Position numbers and translations under genes: made by a program. Below the pieces are notes generated by a model that saw only the letters and a program-made list of their open reading frames with translations, searched no databases and was not told the DNA's origin. Of a stretch of 64,000 bases of DNA, positions 21,270 through 29,538 are shown piece after piece (the first letter of the stretch is position 1; every line of letters starts with the position of its first letter). The stretch lies in assembly GCF_030684215.1 (NCBI RefSeq), contig NZ_JAUXOV010000029.1, positions 1 to 64,000 of the forward strand. Reading direction: 5' to 3'. The stretch comes from Pseudotabrizicola sp. (GTDB taxonomy: Bacteria; Pseudomonadota; Alphaproteobacteria; Rhodobacterales; Rhodobacteraceae).

Positions 21270-22202
21270 CTATTGCCCCCAGAAGCCTGCGACCAGCTTT
21301 TCCATCGCCTTGATGTTGCGGGGGCCGGGGGTCGCCTCGACGTATTCCAGCACGACGAAACGGTCGTTCTTTACTGCGTCGATATTGGCGAAGGCTTGGT
21401 TCTCCTTCATGAAGGCAATCTTCTGGTCGGCGGTGACGTCGCCATAGTTCACGATAACCACCACCTCGGGGTTGCGCTCCACCACTGGCTCCCAGGCGAT
21501 CTCGGCCCAGCTCTTTTCCAGATCATTCATGATGTTGACGCCGCCTGCCGCCTCGATCAACGCGGTCGGCATGGCATAGGCGCCTGCAGTAAAGGGGGCT
21601 TCTTCGCCGCTGTCATAGACGAACACGCGCAGCGGGGTGGTGCGATCCACGCCCGCCGTCACCTCGGCCAGCCGTGCCTGCCAGCCTGAGACCAGGTCCT
21701 GTGCGCGCCCCTCGACCCCGAAGATGCGGCCAAGGTTCAGGATATCGGCATACAAGTCATCCATGCTGGACTTGGCCTTGGTGCCGATGTGGATGCAGCT
21801 TTCGGTCAGCTCATAGGTCTGGATGCCCAGGGGTTCCAGCGTCTCGGGCGTGACCTCGCCGCCCACCTTCATGCCGTAGTTCCAACCGGCAAAGAAGAAG
21901 TCGGGCTCGGCCCCGGCCAGCACTTCCTTGGTGGGGTATTTGGCCGACAGCTCCGGCAGTTCGGCGACACCTGAGCGCATGTCTTCGTCCAGCGTCTTCC
22001 AGCCGGAAATACCGGTATAGCCGACCATCGTATCGCGCAGACCCAGCACCAGCATCATTTCGGTCAGGTTCACATCGTTCGAGATGGCGCGGATCGGCGC
22101 GGCGTCGAACGTAATGTCGCGGTCGCAGCTTTTCACGGTGACGGGATAGGCAAGGGCAGTCGTTGCGGACAACAGGACTGCAAGCAGCGAAAGACGTATC
22201 AT
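21270..22202 (-). CDS. Periplasmic BtuF-like substrate-binding protein
   Basis: 310 residues with a Sec signal peptide (MIRLSLLAVLLSATTALA, cleavage about residue 18). The class III periplasmic-binding fold is shown by DAAPIRAISNDVNLTEMMLVLGL, AGAEPDFFFAGWNYGM and a C-terminal PGPRNIKAMEKLVAGF. The permease gene begins 3 bases downstream. The likely ligand is a corrinoid, from the riboswitch context; this is inference. Confidence 0.82.
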   Translation of the reverse strand: MIRLSLLAVLLSATTALAYPVTVKSCDRDITFDAAPIRAISNDVNLTEMMLVLGLRDTMVGYTGISGWKTLDEDMRSGVAELPELSAKYPTKEVLAGAEPDFFFAGWNYGMKVGGEVTPETLEPLGIQTYELTESCIHIGTKAKSSMDDLYADILNLGRIFGVEGRAQDLVSGWQARLAEVTAGVDRTTPLRVFVYDSGEEAPFTAGAYAMPTALIEAAGGVNIMNDLEKSWAEIAWEPVVERNPEVVVIVNYGDVTADQKIAFMKENQAFANIDAVKNDRFVVLEYVEATPGPRNIKAMEKLVAGFWGQ

Positions 22203-22217
22203 GTCGGGTCCTCAGGG

Positions 22218-23003
22218 TCAGAGATGAAAGGAAAAACGGGGGGAAGGCCCGGTTCGGTCAATGCGCGCCTTGACGTGGAACGCTTGGGCCAAGGTGGCTT
22301 CCGACAGCGCTAGATCGGGCGGGCCGTCGGCCAGAACGCGGCCATCGCGCAGGATCAGCACGCGTTCACAAAATTCGGCAGCAAGGGTCAGGTCATGCAG
22401 CGTGGCAATGACAGTCAGGCCCAGCCCCTTGAGCAGGGCCAGAAGTTCCAGCTGATGGCGGATATCCAGATGGTTGGTCGGCTCATCCAGAACGATAACG
22501 CGCGGCTGCTGCGCAAGCGCACGGGCGACCATCACACGTTGACGTTCACCGCCGGACAGAGTGCCAAAGGCGCGGTCGGCCATGGCGGCGAGGTCCATCC
22601 GCAGGATGGCGGCCTCGATGATCGCGGCATCTTCGGACCCGGCGCCGGTCAGCCCCACGCCCCAGCCCTTGCGATGCGGCAACCGACCAAGTGCCACGAT
22701 CTGTCGGGCTGTGAGGGCAAAATCCGTGGGCTGTTCCTGCAGCACGGCGGCAAGGCTGCGCGCGGCCTCGGGGGCGCCCATCACCCAGATATCGCGGCCC
22801 ATCAGCCGCACGACCCCCTTGCGCGGGGCCTGATTGCGGTAGATCAGCCGCAAAAGTGACGATTTCCCGGCCCCGTTCGCCCCGCAGATGGCCATGATCT
22901 GCCCCTGTGGCACGCTAAAACTGATGTCAGACAGGATGTCGGGGCGCCCTTTCGGGCCCCAGGACACGCTTGAAAGCTCAACGGCGAAGGGTTTGGCAGT
23001 CAT
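22218..23003 (-). CDS. BtuD/FecE-type ABC ATPase
   Basis: 261 residues from the ATG at 23003: Walker A GANGAGKSS, Q-loop LQEQPTDFALTARQIVALGR, signature LSGGERQRVMVARAL, Walker B VIVLDEPTNHLD and a switch histidine in ATLHDL. It overlaps the upstream DUF1636 gene by 4 bases (ATGA), which argues for this start over a longer reading. It powers the importer with the two genes downstream. Confidence 0.88.
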   Translation of the reverse strand: MTAKPFAVELSSVSWGPKGRPDILSDISFSVPQGQIMAICGANGAGKSSLLRLIYRNQAPRKGVVRLMGRDIWVMGAPEAARSLAAVLQEQPTDFALTARQIVALGRLPHRKGWGVGLTGAGSEDAAIIEAAILRMDLAAMADRAFGTLSGGERQRVMVARALAQQPRVIVLDEPTNHLDIRHQLELLALLKGLGLTVIATLHDLTLAAEFCERVLILRDGRVLADGPPDLALSEATLAQAFHVKARIDRTGPSPRFSFHL

Positions 23004-23452
23004 TGGATCGCCCCTTCGCGGGTGACAATCAGCGCCGCCGGTATTCTGGCCAGCGTGTTGTCGCACAGGCGCGGGGGGCAATCGCGGCCCGACATCCAGC
23101 CGTCATCGACAGCCGCATAAAGGCGCGAGAATTCCACAAGATCATCAATCGGCTGGGCCGGATCAATATCACCAAACAGCCATGTCGCCTTGGCAGTGGC
23201 GCGCCAGCCCACCACACAAGGCCCGCCATGTTCTGGCACGCAACCCGCAAGGCAGGCAGTGCCCGAAACCTCGAAATCATCGGAAAGGCCGGCTGCCGCT
23301 ATCGCTGCGCGCAGCTTTTTCAGCAGAGCAAAGCCCGGCTCGCAACTGCTGCCCTTATGCTTGCAGGCCTTGCAAACCAAAATCTGATGCGGCGCGGATT
23401 GCGCCACTGAATAGGCAGGCATGCCCACAGGCCGCCGCGGTTTATCGTCCAT
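23000..23452 (-). CDS. DUF1636 family cysteine protein, second copy
   Basis: 150 residues. CKACKHKGSSC lies near the N-terminus and GTACLAGCVPEHGGPCVVGW in the middle, with two further C-terminal cysteines (RDCPPRLC). The pattern is that of a thioredoxin-like [2Fe-2S] ferredoxin fold, shared with the copy at 6462-6818. It is the first gene after a minus-strand cobalamin riboswitch and is translationally coupled to the ABC ATPase. Function is unknown; a redox or metal role linked to corrinoid or cobalt uptake is inference. Confidence 0.75.
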   Translation of the reverse strand: MDDKPRRPVGMPAYSVAQSAPHQILVCKACKHKGSSCEPGFALLKKLRAAIAAAGLSDDFEVSGTACLAGCVPEHGGPCVVGWRATAKATWLFGDIDPAQPIDDLVEFSRLYAAVDDGWMSGRDCPPRLCDNTLARIPAALIVTREGAIQ

Positions 23453-23496
23453 CGAAGACTCCTGTCCGGGGCACCCCGCCCGGGTTGGTTGCTGAC

Positions 23497-23690
23497 TTCG
23501 ATGGCAGGTCTCCTGACTCGCGGGTCGGTGCTTGCCCCGCCTTCCCAGCCTGTATCAGGCCAGTGGCACCGGGGGTCGCTCGCCGCTTACAGTTGCGGGG
23601 GCAGTCACGGAATTGGCGGCTAATGCCTACACCACACCGTATTCCCTTTTCACCCGGCCGCGCGTGGTTTGGCCGGGAACCATCATGCGC
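23497..23690 (-). promoter_or_regulatory. Cobalamin riboswitch upstream of DUF1636-ABC operon
   Basis: Read on the minus strand the blocks are GGTGAAAAGGGAATACGGTG, CCGTGACTGCCCCCGCAACTG, GTGCCACTGG, GGGAAGGCGGGG and GAGTCAGGAGACCTGCCATCG in split order, a full cobalamin aptamer. It ends about 45 bases before the DUF1636 start. An IS5-family element begins only about 90 bases upstream at 23783, so the native promoter region may have been changed. Confidence 0.93.
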
Positions 23691-23836
23691 GAAGATGCCG
23701 CCGCCTGTGAGCTTGGTCAAGCCGCATTCTGACAACGTTTCAAGGACAGCGACGTTCGCGAGCTAGGATGGGACATTCGTCTGGCTCTGTTGCACAAAGC
23801 CTTTGATGTCCGAGGTTCCCCTTTCCCAGGACGGAT

Positions 23837-24808
23837 TCATCCCACGGTTTCTGTGACAGGTATGCCAAGCGCGGTGTAGCCGTTCAAGACGGCTATGCGG
23901 ATCTGGACCTCTGCGACCTGTCGGTCAAAGTCCCGCGCCATGAGGCGCTGCCCCAGCAGTTTCATACAGTGCATCTTTGTTTCGGCACGGCTTCGTCGGT
24001 GGTATCCGCTCCAGCTTCGCCAGATCGCACGGCCGAGATATTTCGCCGCCCGCAGGGCCTCGTTTCTGGCGACTGCACCAGATGTGACGGTCTTCCACGG
24101 CTTCGCGTTCTTGCGGGGCGGGATGACGGCGTGGGCGCCGCGGTCAGCGATCGCATCATGGCACTTGCGGGTATCATAGGCGCCGTCAGCGGTGACGCTG
24201 CCGATCTCCTCGCCTGCCGGGATCTGGCTGAGCAGGTCGGGCAGGACCGGTGCATCGCCGATATGGCTCCCGGTGACCTCGACGGCTCTAACCTCCAGTG
24301 TTTGCTCGTCGATTCCGAGGTGGATCTTGCGCCAGACGCGCCGTTTGGGGCCGCCGTGCTTGCGCGCGTGCCACTCGCCTTCGCCCTCGACCTTGATGCC
24401 GGTGCTGTCGATCAGCAGGTGCAGCGGCCCTTTGGAGCCACGATACGGGATGTTGACGGCGAGGGTCTTCTGGCGTCGGCTCAGCGTGCTGAAGTCGGGA
24501 ACCGACCAGTCAAGGCCGACCAGGCGCATCAGGCTTTCGACGAACCCGGTCGTCTGCCGGAGTGCCATGCCGAATAACACCTTCATTGTCAGGCAAGCCT
24601 GAATGGCAGTATCGCTGTAAGTCTGCTGGCGACCACGCTTGCCTGTCGGCGCGGCCTCCGAGATCATCTCGGGATCGATGCAGCCTTACGGCGATTGCAG
24701 ACAATCGCCTACCGGCCAATGGATCGTCAGCGAGCCCCGGCACTTGAGCGCTTCATTGTAGGCTGGCCAGTTCCTAGTCTTGTAAGTCGGGGGTGTGTGT
24801 CTGCTCAT
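23837..24808 (-). pseudogene. IS5-family transposase with in-frame stop
   Basis: Translation from the ATG at 24808 gives MSRHTPPTYKTRNWPAYNEAL, as in intact relatives, but a TAA follows at 24688-24686. The rest resumes in the same frame from about 24680 (DPEMISEAAPTGKRGRQ) to 23837. DDE residues are visible: LLIDSTGIKV, VTADGAYDTRKCH and the GYHRRSRAETKMH region. The stop lies in about 42 extra bases (24680-24721) absent from typical members. Internal initiation at Met 24667 would give 276 residues but lose the N-terminus. Confidence 0.85.
24690..24709. repeat. Hairpin inside the transposase insertion
   Basis: Arms GGCGATTG and CAATCGCC around a 4-base loop form a perfect stem within the extra segment that interrupts the transposase. 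Confidence 0.7.
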
Positions 24809-24871
24809 GCATCCCAGCTACCACGCTGGATTCACGAGATGAATCCCTCACAGGATTTGTGCAACAGAGCC

Positions 24872-24927
24872 CCCATCGCCGAGAAAAGGGCGAGGTTTAT
24901 CTGCCCGCGGCAGAGGTCACGGAATGA
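24872..24927 (+). pseudogene. 3' tail of thiC (remnant)
   Basis: Directly after the insertion sequence, a reading frame gives REKGEVYLPAAEVTE and then TGA, overlapping the thiO ATG. This resembles the C-terminus of alphaproteobacterial ThiC (phosphomethylpyrimidine synthase), and thiC often precedes thiO. Only about 18 codons remain, so the assignment rests on a short match and on the neighbouring thi remnants. Confidence 0.5.
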
Positions 24928-25388
24928 TCACCATTCTAGGGGCCGGGGTCGCGGGGCTGTGCGCCGCGACCGCGCTGTCCGAACGCGGCCTGTCCGTGGA
25001 GGTGGTGGACAGCGGCCCGGAGGGTGCGGGCGCAAGCTGGCTGGCGGGGGGATACTGGCCCCCTTTGTCGAGGGCGAAAGTACCCCGCCCGAGGTGGCGC
25101 GGCTGGGAGCCGTTGCCGACGACTGGTGGGCCGCACGGTTGCCCGGCGTCGTGCGGCATGGCACTCTGGTCGTGGCCCCGGCCCGCGACCGGGCAGAACT
25201 CGACCGGTTCGCCGCCCGTACAATCGGCCACGCGCGCATCGGTCCCGACCAGATTGCAGAGCTTGAACCCGCTCTGGCGGGGCGCTTTGCCAGCGCGCTT
25301 TACTATGCGGACGAGGCGCATCTTGACCCGCGCCAGGCCTTGCAGGCGTTGGTGGATGGTTTGTGCCATCGCGGGGTGTCCATCCGGT
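24924..25388 (+). pseudogene. thiO N-terminal remnant, frameshifted (glycine oxidase)
   Basis: The start MITILGAGVAGLCAATALSE is an FAD-binding GxGxxG motif. After GASWLAGG the frame shifts in a run of six G (around 25047) and continues ILAPFVEGES, PPEVARLGAVADDWWAARLPGV, GTLVVAPARDRAELDRF and DEAHLDPRQALQALVDGL. This is the ThiO glycine oxidase that supplies dehydroglycine for the thiazole ring. Homology stops near 25388, where ThiF-like sequence begins in another frame. The FAD domain is incomplete and the gene cannot be functional. Confidence 0.75.
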
Positions 25389-25772
25389 GTGCAGGCGCAG
25401 ATGGCGCTTTCGGTCCTGATCGGGCTGGAGCCGTCGCCTTTGGGCCGGATCTTCACGCTGGACATGGCAAGTTGGCGTTTTGGCGGGTTTGGATTTGATG
25501 GGGCCGCCGAGGCATCCGGTTTCGGCTTTGTCGCCGCCACACAGATCGGCAGCGAAGATACAGTGATCGACCTGCGCCCAGCTGGCACGGTGCGCACCCT
25601 GCCCGGCGCGCAAGTGGTGGCGCCGGGCGATCTGGCCGATTGGCCGATCCCAATGGGCCGGGTCGTACTGTGCTGCTCTACCGGCCTGCGGGCGTGGCGC
25701 GGCGCGCAGGTTCTGCGGGGGCGCGGGGTCACGGCTTTGGCCTTGCTGGCGTGCCGCGATGATCCCCCCTGC
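25389..25772 (+). pseudogene. thiF C-terminal remnant with rhodanese-like end
   Basis: From about 25389 the frame reads VQAQMALSVLIGLEPSPLGR, then TLDMASWRFGGFGF, and ends with a rhodanese-like segment: VIDLRPAGTVRTLPGAQVV, PGDLADWPI and VVLCCSTGLRAWRGAQVL. This fits the C-terminus of ThiF adenylyltransferases carrying a rhodanese domain. The N-terminal E1-like domain is missing. thiS, thiG and thiE, expected between thiO and thiF, are absent, so one deletion probably fused thiO to thiF. Confidence 0.65.
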
Positions 25773-25915
25773 GGCTCGCCGCATTGCGCAAACCCGACAC
25801 CCGGCGCGGCACGGGCTGCACGCTGGCCAGCGCCATCGCCGCCCGCCTGGCGCGGGGGGACGATCTGGCCACGGCCTGCGCAGAGGCAAAACACTATCTG
25901 AATGGCTGGTGGTGA
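25773..25915 (+). pseudogene. thiD C-terminal remnant
   Basis: The last codons read RKPDTRRGTGCTLASAIAA, RLARGDDLATACAEAK and HYLNGWW-stop. GTGCTLASA is the anion-hole/catalytic motif of HMP(-P) kinase ThiD. Nothing recognisable as the upstream ThiD substrate-binding part precedes it, so only the end of the gene survives. Confidence 0.7.
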
Positions 25916-25942
25916 TCCGAAACCCGACGCGCCGCTTTCGGC

Positions 25943-25971
25943 TTCACATATTGCCATCTGCGCAGTATAGG
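25943..25971 (+). promoter_or_regulatory. Predicted promoter of queCDEF
   Basis: TTCACA (25943-25948) and TATAGG (25966-25971) are separated by 17 bases. The expected start site is near 25978, just before the preQ1 aptamer. Confidence 0.55.
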
Positions 25972-25983
25972 CCTGCATTCAGA

Positions 25984-26020
25984 ATACCGGTCGCAGCCTA
26001 CCCGGTCAAAACAAGGACAC
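25984..26020 (+). promoter_or_regulatory. preQ1-I riboswitch
   Basis: ACCGG, the loop TCGCAGCCTA and CCCGGT are followed by the A-rich tail CAAAACAAGGA, matching the compact preQ1-I class. The tail contains the Shine-Dalgarno AAGGA of queC, so ligand binding should block translation of queC directly. Confidence 0.8.
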
Positions 26021-26023
26021 CGC

Positions 26024-26722
26024 ATGAAAGCCATCGTCATCTGCTCCGGCGGACTGGACTCTGTTTCATTGGCCCACAAGGTCGCCGCCGAGCATGCGTT
26101 GCTGGGCCTGTTATCGTTTGATTACGGCCAGCGTCACCGCAAGGAAGTCACTTTTGCGGCGGCCTGCGCCGAACGGTTGCAGGTGCCGCATCAGACCATC
26201 GACATCTGCGATATCGGCCGCAGCCTGACCGGCTCGGCGCTGACCGATGATCTGGCGGTGCCGGACGGGCATTATGCCGAAGAAACCATGCGCATCACTG
26301 TGGTGCCGAACCGCAACGCCATCATGCTGGCCATTGCCTTTGGCGTGGCCGCCGCCCGGGGCGCCGATGCCGTCGCCACCGCCGTGCATGGCGGCGATCA
26401 TTTCATCTATCCCGATTGCCGTCCCGGCTTTATCGACGCCTTCCAGACCATGCAGCGCCATGCCCTTGAGGGGTATGCCAACATCGCGCTTTACGCCCCC
26501 TACGTGAACCTGCCGAAATCGGCCATTGTCACCGATGGGGCGCTGCACGGCACGCCCTTTGCGCAAACATGGTCTTGCTACAAGGGTGGTGATTTGCATT
26601 GCGGGCGTTGCGGCACCTGTGTCGAACGGCGCGAGGCCTTTGATCTGGCGGGGGTTGCCGATCCTACGGCCTATACCGATGCCGATTTCTGGCGCGAAGC
26701 GGTCAAGCGGAAGGCGGTTTGA
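26024..26722 (+). CDS. queC: 7-cyano-7-deazaguanine synthase QueC
   Basis: 232 residues. The PP-loop motif SGGLDS is at residues 8-13, VPNRNAIML and AVHGGDHFIYPDCRPGF follow, and the zinc-binding cysteines are in TWSCYKGGDLHCGRCGTCVERREAF. It converts 7-carboxy-7-deazaguanine to preQ0 with ATP and ammonia. It is the first gene behind the preQ1-I riboswitch, and its stop overlaps the queD start. Confidence 0.94.
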   Translation: MKAIVICSGGLDSVSLAHKVAAEHALLGLLSFDYGQRHRKEVTFAAACAERLQVPHQTIDICDIGRSLTGSALTDDLAVPDGHYAEETMRITVVPNRNAIMLAIAFGVAAARGADAVATAVHGGDHFIYPDCRPGFIDAFQTMQRHALEGYANIALYAPYVNLPKSAIVTDGALHGTPFAQTWSCYKGGDLHCGRCGTCVERREAFDLAGVADPTAYTDADFWREAVKRKAV

Positions 26723-27078
26723 TGTTCCGCATCACTAAGGAATTCCACTTTTCCGCCTCGCATCAGCTGTGCCAACTGCCTGCCGATCACCAATGCGCCC
26801 GGTTGCATGGGCATAATTACATCGTGGTGGTGGAGCTGGCGGCGGTCAAGCTGAACGCCTTTGGCTTCGTGCGCGACTATCATGATTTGGCCCCGCTGAA
26901 GCGCTACATCGACGACAATTTTGACCATCGCCACCTCAATGAGGTGCTGGGCCATGACGCCGTCACCTCGGAAGTTCTGGCACAGCATTTCTATGACTGG
27001 TGCAAGGCACTTTTGCCCGAAACCGTGGCGGTGCGGGTCAGCGAGACGCCCAAGACATGGGCGGAATACCGGCCATGA
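26722..27078 (+). CDS. queD: 6-carboxytetrahydropterin synthase QueD
   Basis: 118 residues with the zinc ligands in FSASHQL and RLHGHNY, plus the conserved [13 protein letters not shown] segment. It turns 7,8-dihydroneopterin triphosphate into 6-carboxytetrahydropterin. The ATG overlaps the queC stop (TGATG) and the end overlaps queE by 4 bases. Confidence 0.93.
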   Translation: MFRITKEFHFSASHQLCQLPADHQCARLHGHNYIVVVELAAVKLNAFGFVRDYHDLAPLKRYIDDNFDHRHLNEVLGHDAVTSEVLAQHFYDWCKALLPETVAVRVSETPKTWAEYRP

Positions 27079-27809
27079 CCGATGACAGCAGCGTCATCCG
27101 CATCTCCGAGATTTTCGGGCCGACGATACAGGGCGAGGGCGCTTTGATAGGCCAGCCCACCGTGTTCGTGCGCACCGGGGGCTGTGATTATCGCTGTGTA
27201 TGGTGCGACAGCCTGCATGCCGTGGACAGCCGGTTTCGCGCCGACTGGCGCGCAATGACCTCGGCCGAAGTGCTGGACCAAGTGCGCGTTTTGTCGGGGG
27301 GGCAGCCCTTGATGGTGTCATTGTCGGGGGGCAATCCGGCGATCCAGCCCTTGGGGCCGCTGATCCGGCAGGGTCATGCCTTTGGTTTCCGCTTTGCGCT
27401 GGAAACCCAAGGCTCGGTCAGCCGCGACTGGTTTGCCGATCTGGATGTCTTGGTGCTGAGCCCCAAACCACCCTCCAGTGCAATGACGACCAACTGGGCG
27501 GCACTGTCGGCCTGTGTGGAGGCCGCCGTCGCAGGGCCGCAAATCGTGTTGAAATTCGTGGTGTTCGATGCGGCGGATTATGCGTATGCCCGTGATGCCG
27601 CAGCACGGTTTCCGGGCCTGCCGGTCTATCTGCAACCGGGCAATCACACCCCGCCGGGGCCGCAGGATGACGACGCCTTTATCGACACCGACGGTATTCT
27701 GCAGCGCATGGGCTGGCTGGTGGACCTGGTGATGGCCGACCGCTGGTTTGCCGCCCATGTGCTGCCGCAACTGCACGTTCTGCTGTGGGGCAACAAACGC
27801 GGGGTCTGA
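27075..27809 (+). CDS. queE: 7-carboxy-7-deazaguanine synthase QueE
   Basis: A 244-residue radical-SAM protein. The 4Fe-4S ligands are in [12 protein letters not shown] (Cx3Cx2C), preceded by the typical [26 protein letters not shown] opening; SLSGGNPA is the SAM-binding GGE-like motif. It rearranges carboxytetrahydropterin to 7-carboxy-7-deazaguanine. The 4-base overlap with queD supports the start at 27075. Confidence 0.93.
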   Translation: MTDDSSVIRISEIFGPTIQGEGALIGQPTVFVRTGGCDYRCVWCDSLHAVDSRFRADWRAMTSAEVLDQVRVLSGGQPLMVSLSGGNPAIQPLGPLIRQGHAFGFRFALETQGSVSRDWFADLDVLVLSPKPPSSAMTTNWAALSACVEAAVAGPQIVLKFVVFDAADYAYARDAAARFPGLPVYLQPGNHTPPGPQDDDAFIDTDGILQRMGWLVDLVMADRWFAAHVLPQLHVLLWGNKRGV

Positions 27810-27826
27810 CCGCGATGGAGATCGAC

Positions 27827-28288
27827 ATGACTGATATCTACAAGGATCTGCAACAGCTTGGCAGTGCCACCACGCTGCCGCAAAGCCCCGAGGCTGCGGT
27901 GTTGGAAAAGGTGGAGAACCCGCAAGCGGGCATCGCCTATTGCGTCCGCTTTACTGCGCCCGAGTTCACCTCGCTTTGTCCTATGACCGGCCAGCCTGAC
28001 TTTGCGCATTTGGTGATCGACTATGTACCTCAGCACTGGCTGGTGGAAAGTAAATCGCTGAAGCTATATCTCGGGTCTTTCCGCAACCATGGTGCGTTTC
28101 ACGAGGATTGCACGGTTTCGATTGGCAGACGGCTAGTTGACCTGCTCGCCCCTGAATGGCTGCGCATCGGCGGCTATTGGTATCCGCGCGGCGGTATCCC
28201 GATTGATGTGTTCTACCAGACCGGCCCTCTGCCCAATAACGTTTGGATCCCCGATCAGGGCGTGCCGCCTTATCGCGGGCGCGGCTGA
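27827..28288 (+). CDS. queF: NADPH-dependent preQ0 reductase QueF
   Basis: A 153-residue type I (short) QueF. The catalytic cysteine lies in [16 protein letters not shown], the substrate-binding segment is [23 protein letters not shown], and the end is [11 protein letters not shown]. It reduces preQ0 to preQ1, the ligand of the riboswitch upstream of queC, closing a feedback loop. The start at 27827 is chosen because GGAG lies 8 bases before it; the in-frame ATG at 27815 lacks a ribosome-binding site. Confidence 0.93.
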   Translation: MTDIYKDLQQLGSATTLPQSPEAAVLEKVENPQAGIAYCVRFTAPEFTSLCPMTGQPDFAHLVIDYVPQHWLVESKSLKLYLGSFRNHGAFHEDCTVSIGRRLVDLLAPEWLRIGGYWYPRGGIPIDVFYQTGPLPNNVWIPDQGVPPYRGRG

Positions 28289-28361
28289 TACATTAAGCCA
28301 AGAATACAAAACCGTGGTACTGGCGAGCTGGACCGGGCCAAGGTCATCACAGTGAGGCGGG

Positions 28362-28985
28362 ATGGAATTTCTACCGGCACAGGCCGACACGCTGAACGAC
28401 ATTCTGCGCTGGCGGCGCGATGTTCGGCACTTCCGCACTGATCCCGTTGCGGAACCTGTTATCGACAGGTTGCAGGGGGCGATGGATATGGCTCCGTCGG
28501 TGGGCAACTCCCGTCCATGGCGTGTCCTGCGGGTCATGGATCCGGGAAAGCGCGCAGCGGTTCGCGAGATCTTTGAACGCTGCAACCATGAGGCTGCGGC
28601 GGGCTATGATGATGCGACGAAGGCGGAATATGTCAGGCTGAAACTGGCAGGGCTGGGCGATGCCCCGGTGCATCTTGCCGTGTTCATCGACACGATCCCC
28701 GCCGAAGGGCGCGGTTTTGGGCGGCGGACCATGCCCGAACCCCTCCAGTTTTCGACCGTCATGGCGATTCATACTCTCTGGCTGGCGGCCCGGACCGAAA
28801 ACATGGGTCTTGGCTGGGTGTCAATTCTGGAACCCGCCGCGGTTCAATCCCTTTTCGATGTGCCGCGAAGCTGGGTTTTCACCGGGTATCTTTGTCTGGG
28901 ACACGCGGAGTTCGCGGATGATCGCCCACTTTTGCACCGCGCTGGATGGCAATGCGATACCCCGACGCACTGGCAAGTTTACTGA
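28362..28985 (+). CDS. BluB-like nitroreductase-family protein, second copy
   Basis: 207 residues resembling BluB along the whole length: ILRWRRDVRHFR, MAPSVGNSRPWRVLRV, DAPVHLAVFIDT, LQFSTVMAIHTLWLAARTENMGLGWVSIL and GYLCLGHAEF. It is clearly divergent from the riboswitch-controlled bluB at 1534-2214 and has no cobalamin riboswitch in its 73-base leader. GGCGGG precedes the ATG. It could be a true second 5,6-dimethylbenzimidazole synthase with different regulation, or a related flavin reductase. Followed by an AT-richer gap. Confidence 0.75.
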   Translation: MEFLPAQADTLNDILRWRRDVRHFRTDPVAEPVIDRLQGAMDMAPSVGNSRPWRVLRVMDPGKRAAVREIFERCNHEAAAGYDDATKAEYVRLKLAGLGDAPVHLAVFIDTIPAEGRGFGRRTMPEPLQFSTVMAIHTLWLAARTENMGLGWVSILEPAAVQSLFDVPRSWVFTGYLCLGHAEFADDRPLLHRAGWQCDTPTHWQVY

Positions 28986-29120
28986 TCCCGACCGACTGTC
29001 GTTCGAGGGGAAGGGCCGGTCGTTAACACTCTGATTTGACTGTACAGTTCTTTGCAGTTTGTCTGCGCCTAAACGACCGTTTTCAAATGACTTTCTACAA
29101 CTACTGCCAGAGCCTGAGAG

Positions 29121-29510
29121 TCAGTCTTCTTGTTTGGGTAGCCATATGGCCGGCTCAGGCTGTAGTTTCTTTCGCGTGGCCTCTAATTTGGCCATGAATT
29201 TATCGGCAGGGATGCTGGGCCGAGGATCGTCGGCTGCACTCAAAATCCGGCGCTTCATCAGTTCCTGTCGCAGATCCGAATGTGGCTCCAGCTCCCGAGC
29301 TTCAACGAGAAGAACGAAGACAGCTTCGGATGGGTCGATGAATATGCCTTGCTCGATCCGGTCAAGGAGCCAGAGAGCGAGTTCGGGCGGCAGATACGCC
29401 TGAAATCGCAAACCGCCCTCTGTTGCGGCGTCACGAGCAACTTGAGCCTGCTGGTTCGCCCACTCCCTTAATTCCTTGGGTGGCCAAGTTTCGTCGGCCC
29501 CATCTGTCAC
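29121..29510 (-). CDS. RHH/ParD-like antitoxin-type protein
   Basis: 129 residues. The middle part FQAYLPPELALWLLDRIEQG and FIDPSEAVFVLLVEARELE resembles the ribbon-helix-helix dimerisation segment of ParD/CopG antitoxins, followed by a charged C-terminal tail. No partner toxin gene adjoins it on its 3' side. It lies 28 bases downstream of vapC on the same strand and could be a third member of that unit or an orphan. The assignment is by pattern only. Confidence 0.5.
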   Translation of the reverse strand: MTDGADETWPPKELREWANQQAQVARDAATEGGLRFQAYLPPELALWLLDRIEQGIFIDPSEAVFVLLVEARELEPHSDLRQELMKRRILSAADDPRPSIPADKFMAKLEATRKKLQPEPAIWLPKQED

Positions 29511-29538
29511 CGTGGCGCTCCTTTCTTCGGTGGTGTGC

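Larger units (their letters stand above)
23783..24871 (-). mobile_element. IS5-family insertion sequence (damaged)
   Basis: Perfect 16-base terminal inverted repeats GGCTCTGTTGCACAAA bound the element (23783-23798 and complement at 24856-24871). It holds a single transposase reading frame on the minus strand. No clear target duplication is seen: the flanks CGTCT and CCCCAT differ. It has inserted between the corrinoid-transport riboswitch and a thiamine-operon remnant; the missing duplication suggests that DNA next to it was later lost or recombined. Confidence 0.9.

Noticed and set aside
24695-25498. Intact FAD oxidoreductase across the thi remnant
   Set aside because: The apparent open frame starts inside the IS and joins parts from different frames; ThiO homology is interrupted and ends at 25388.
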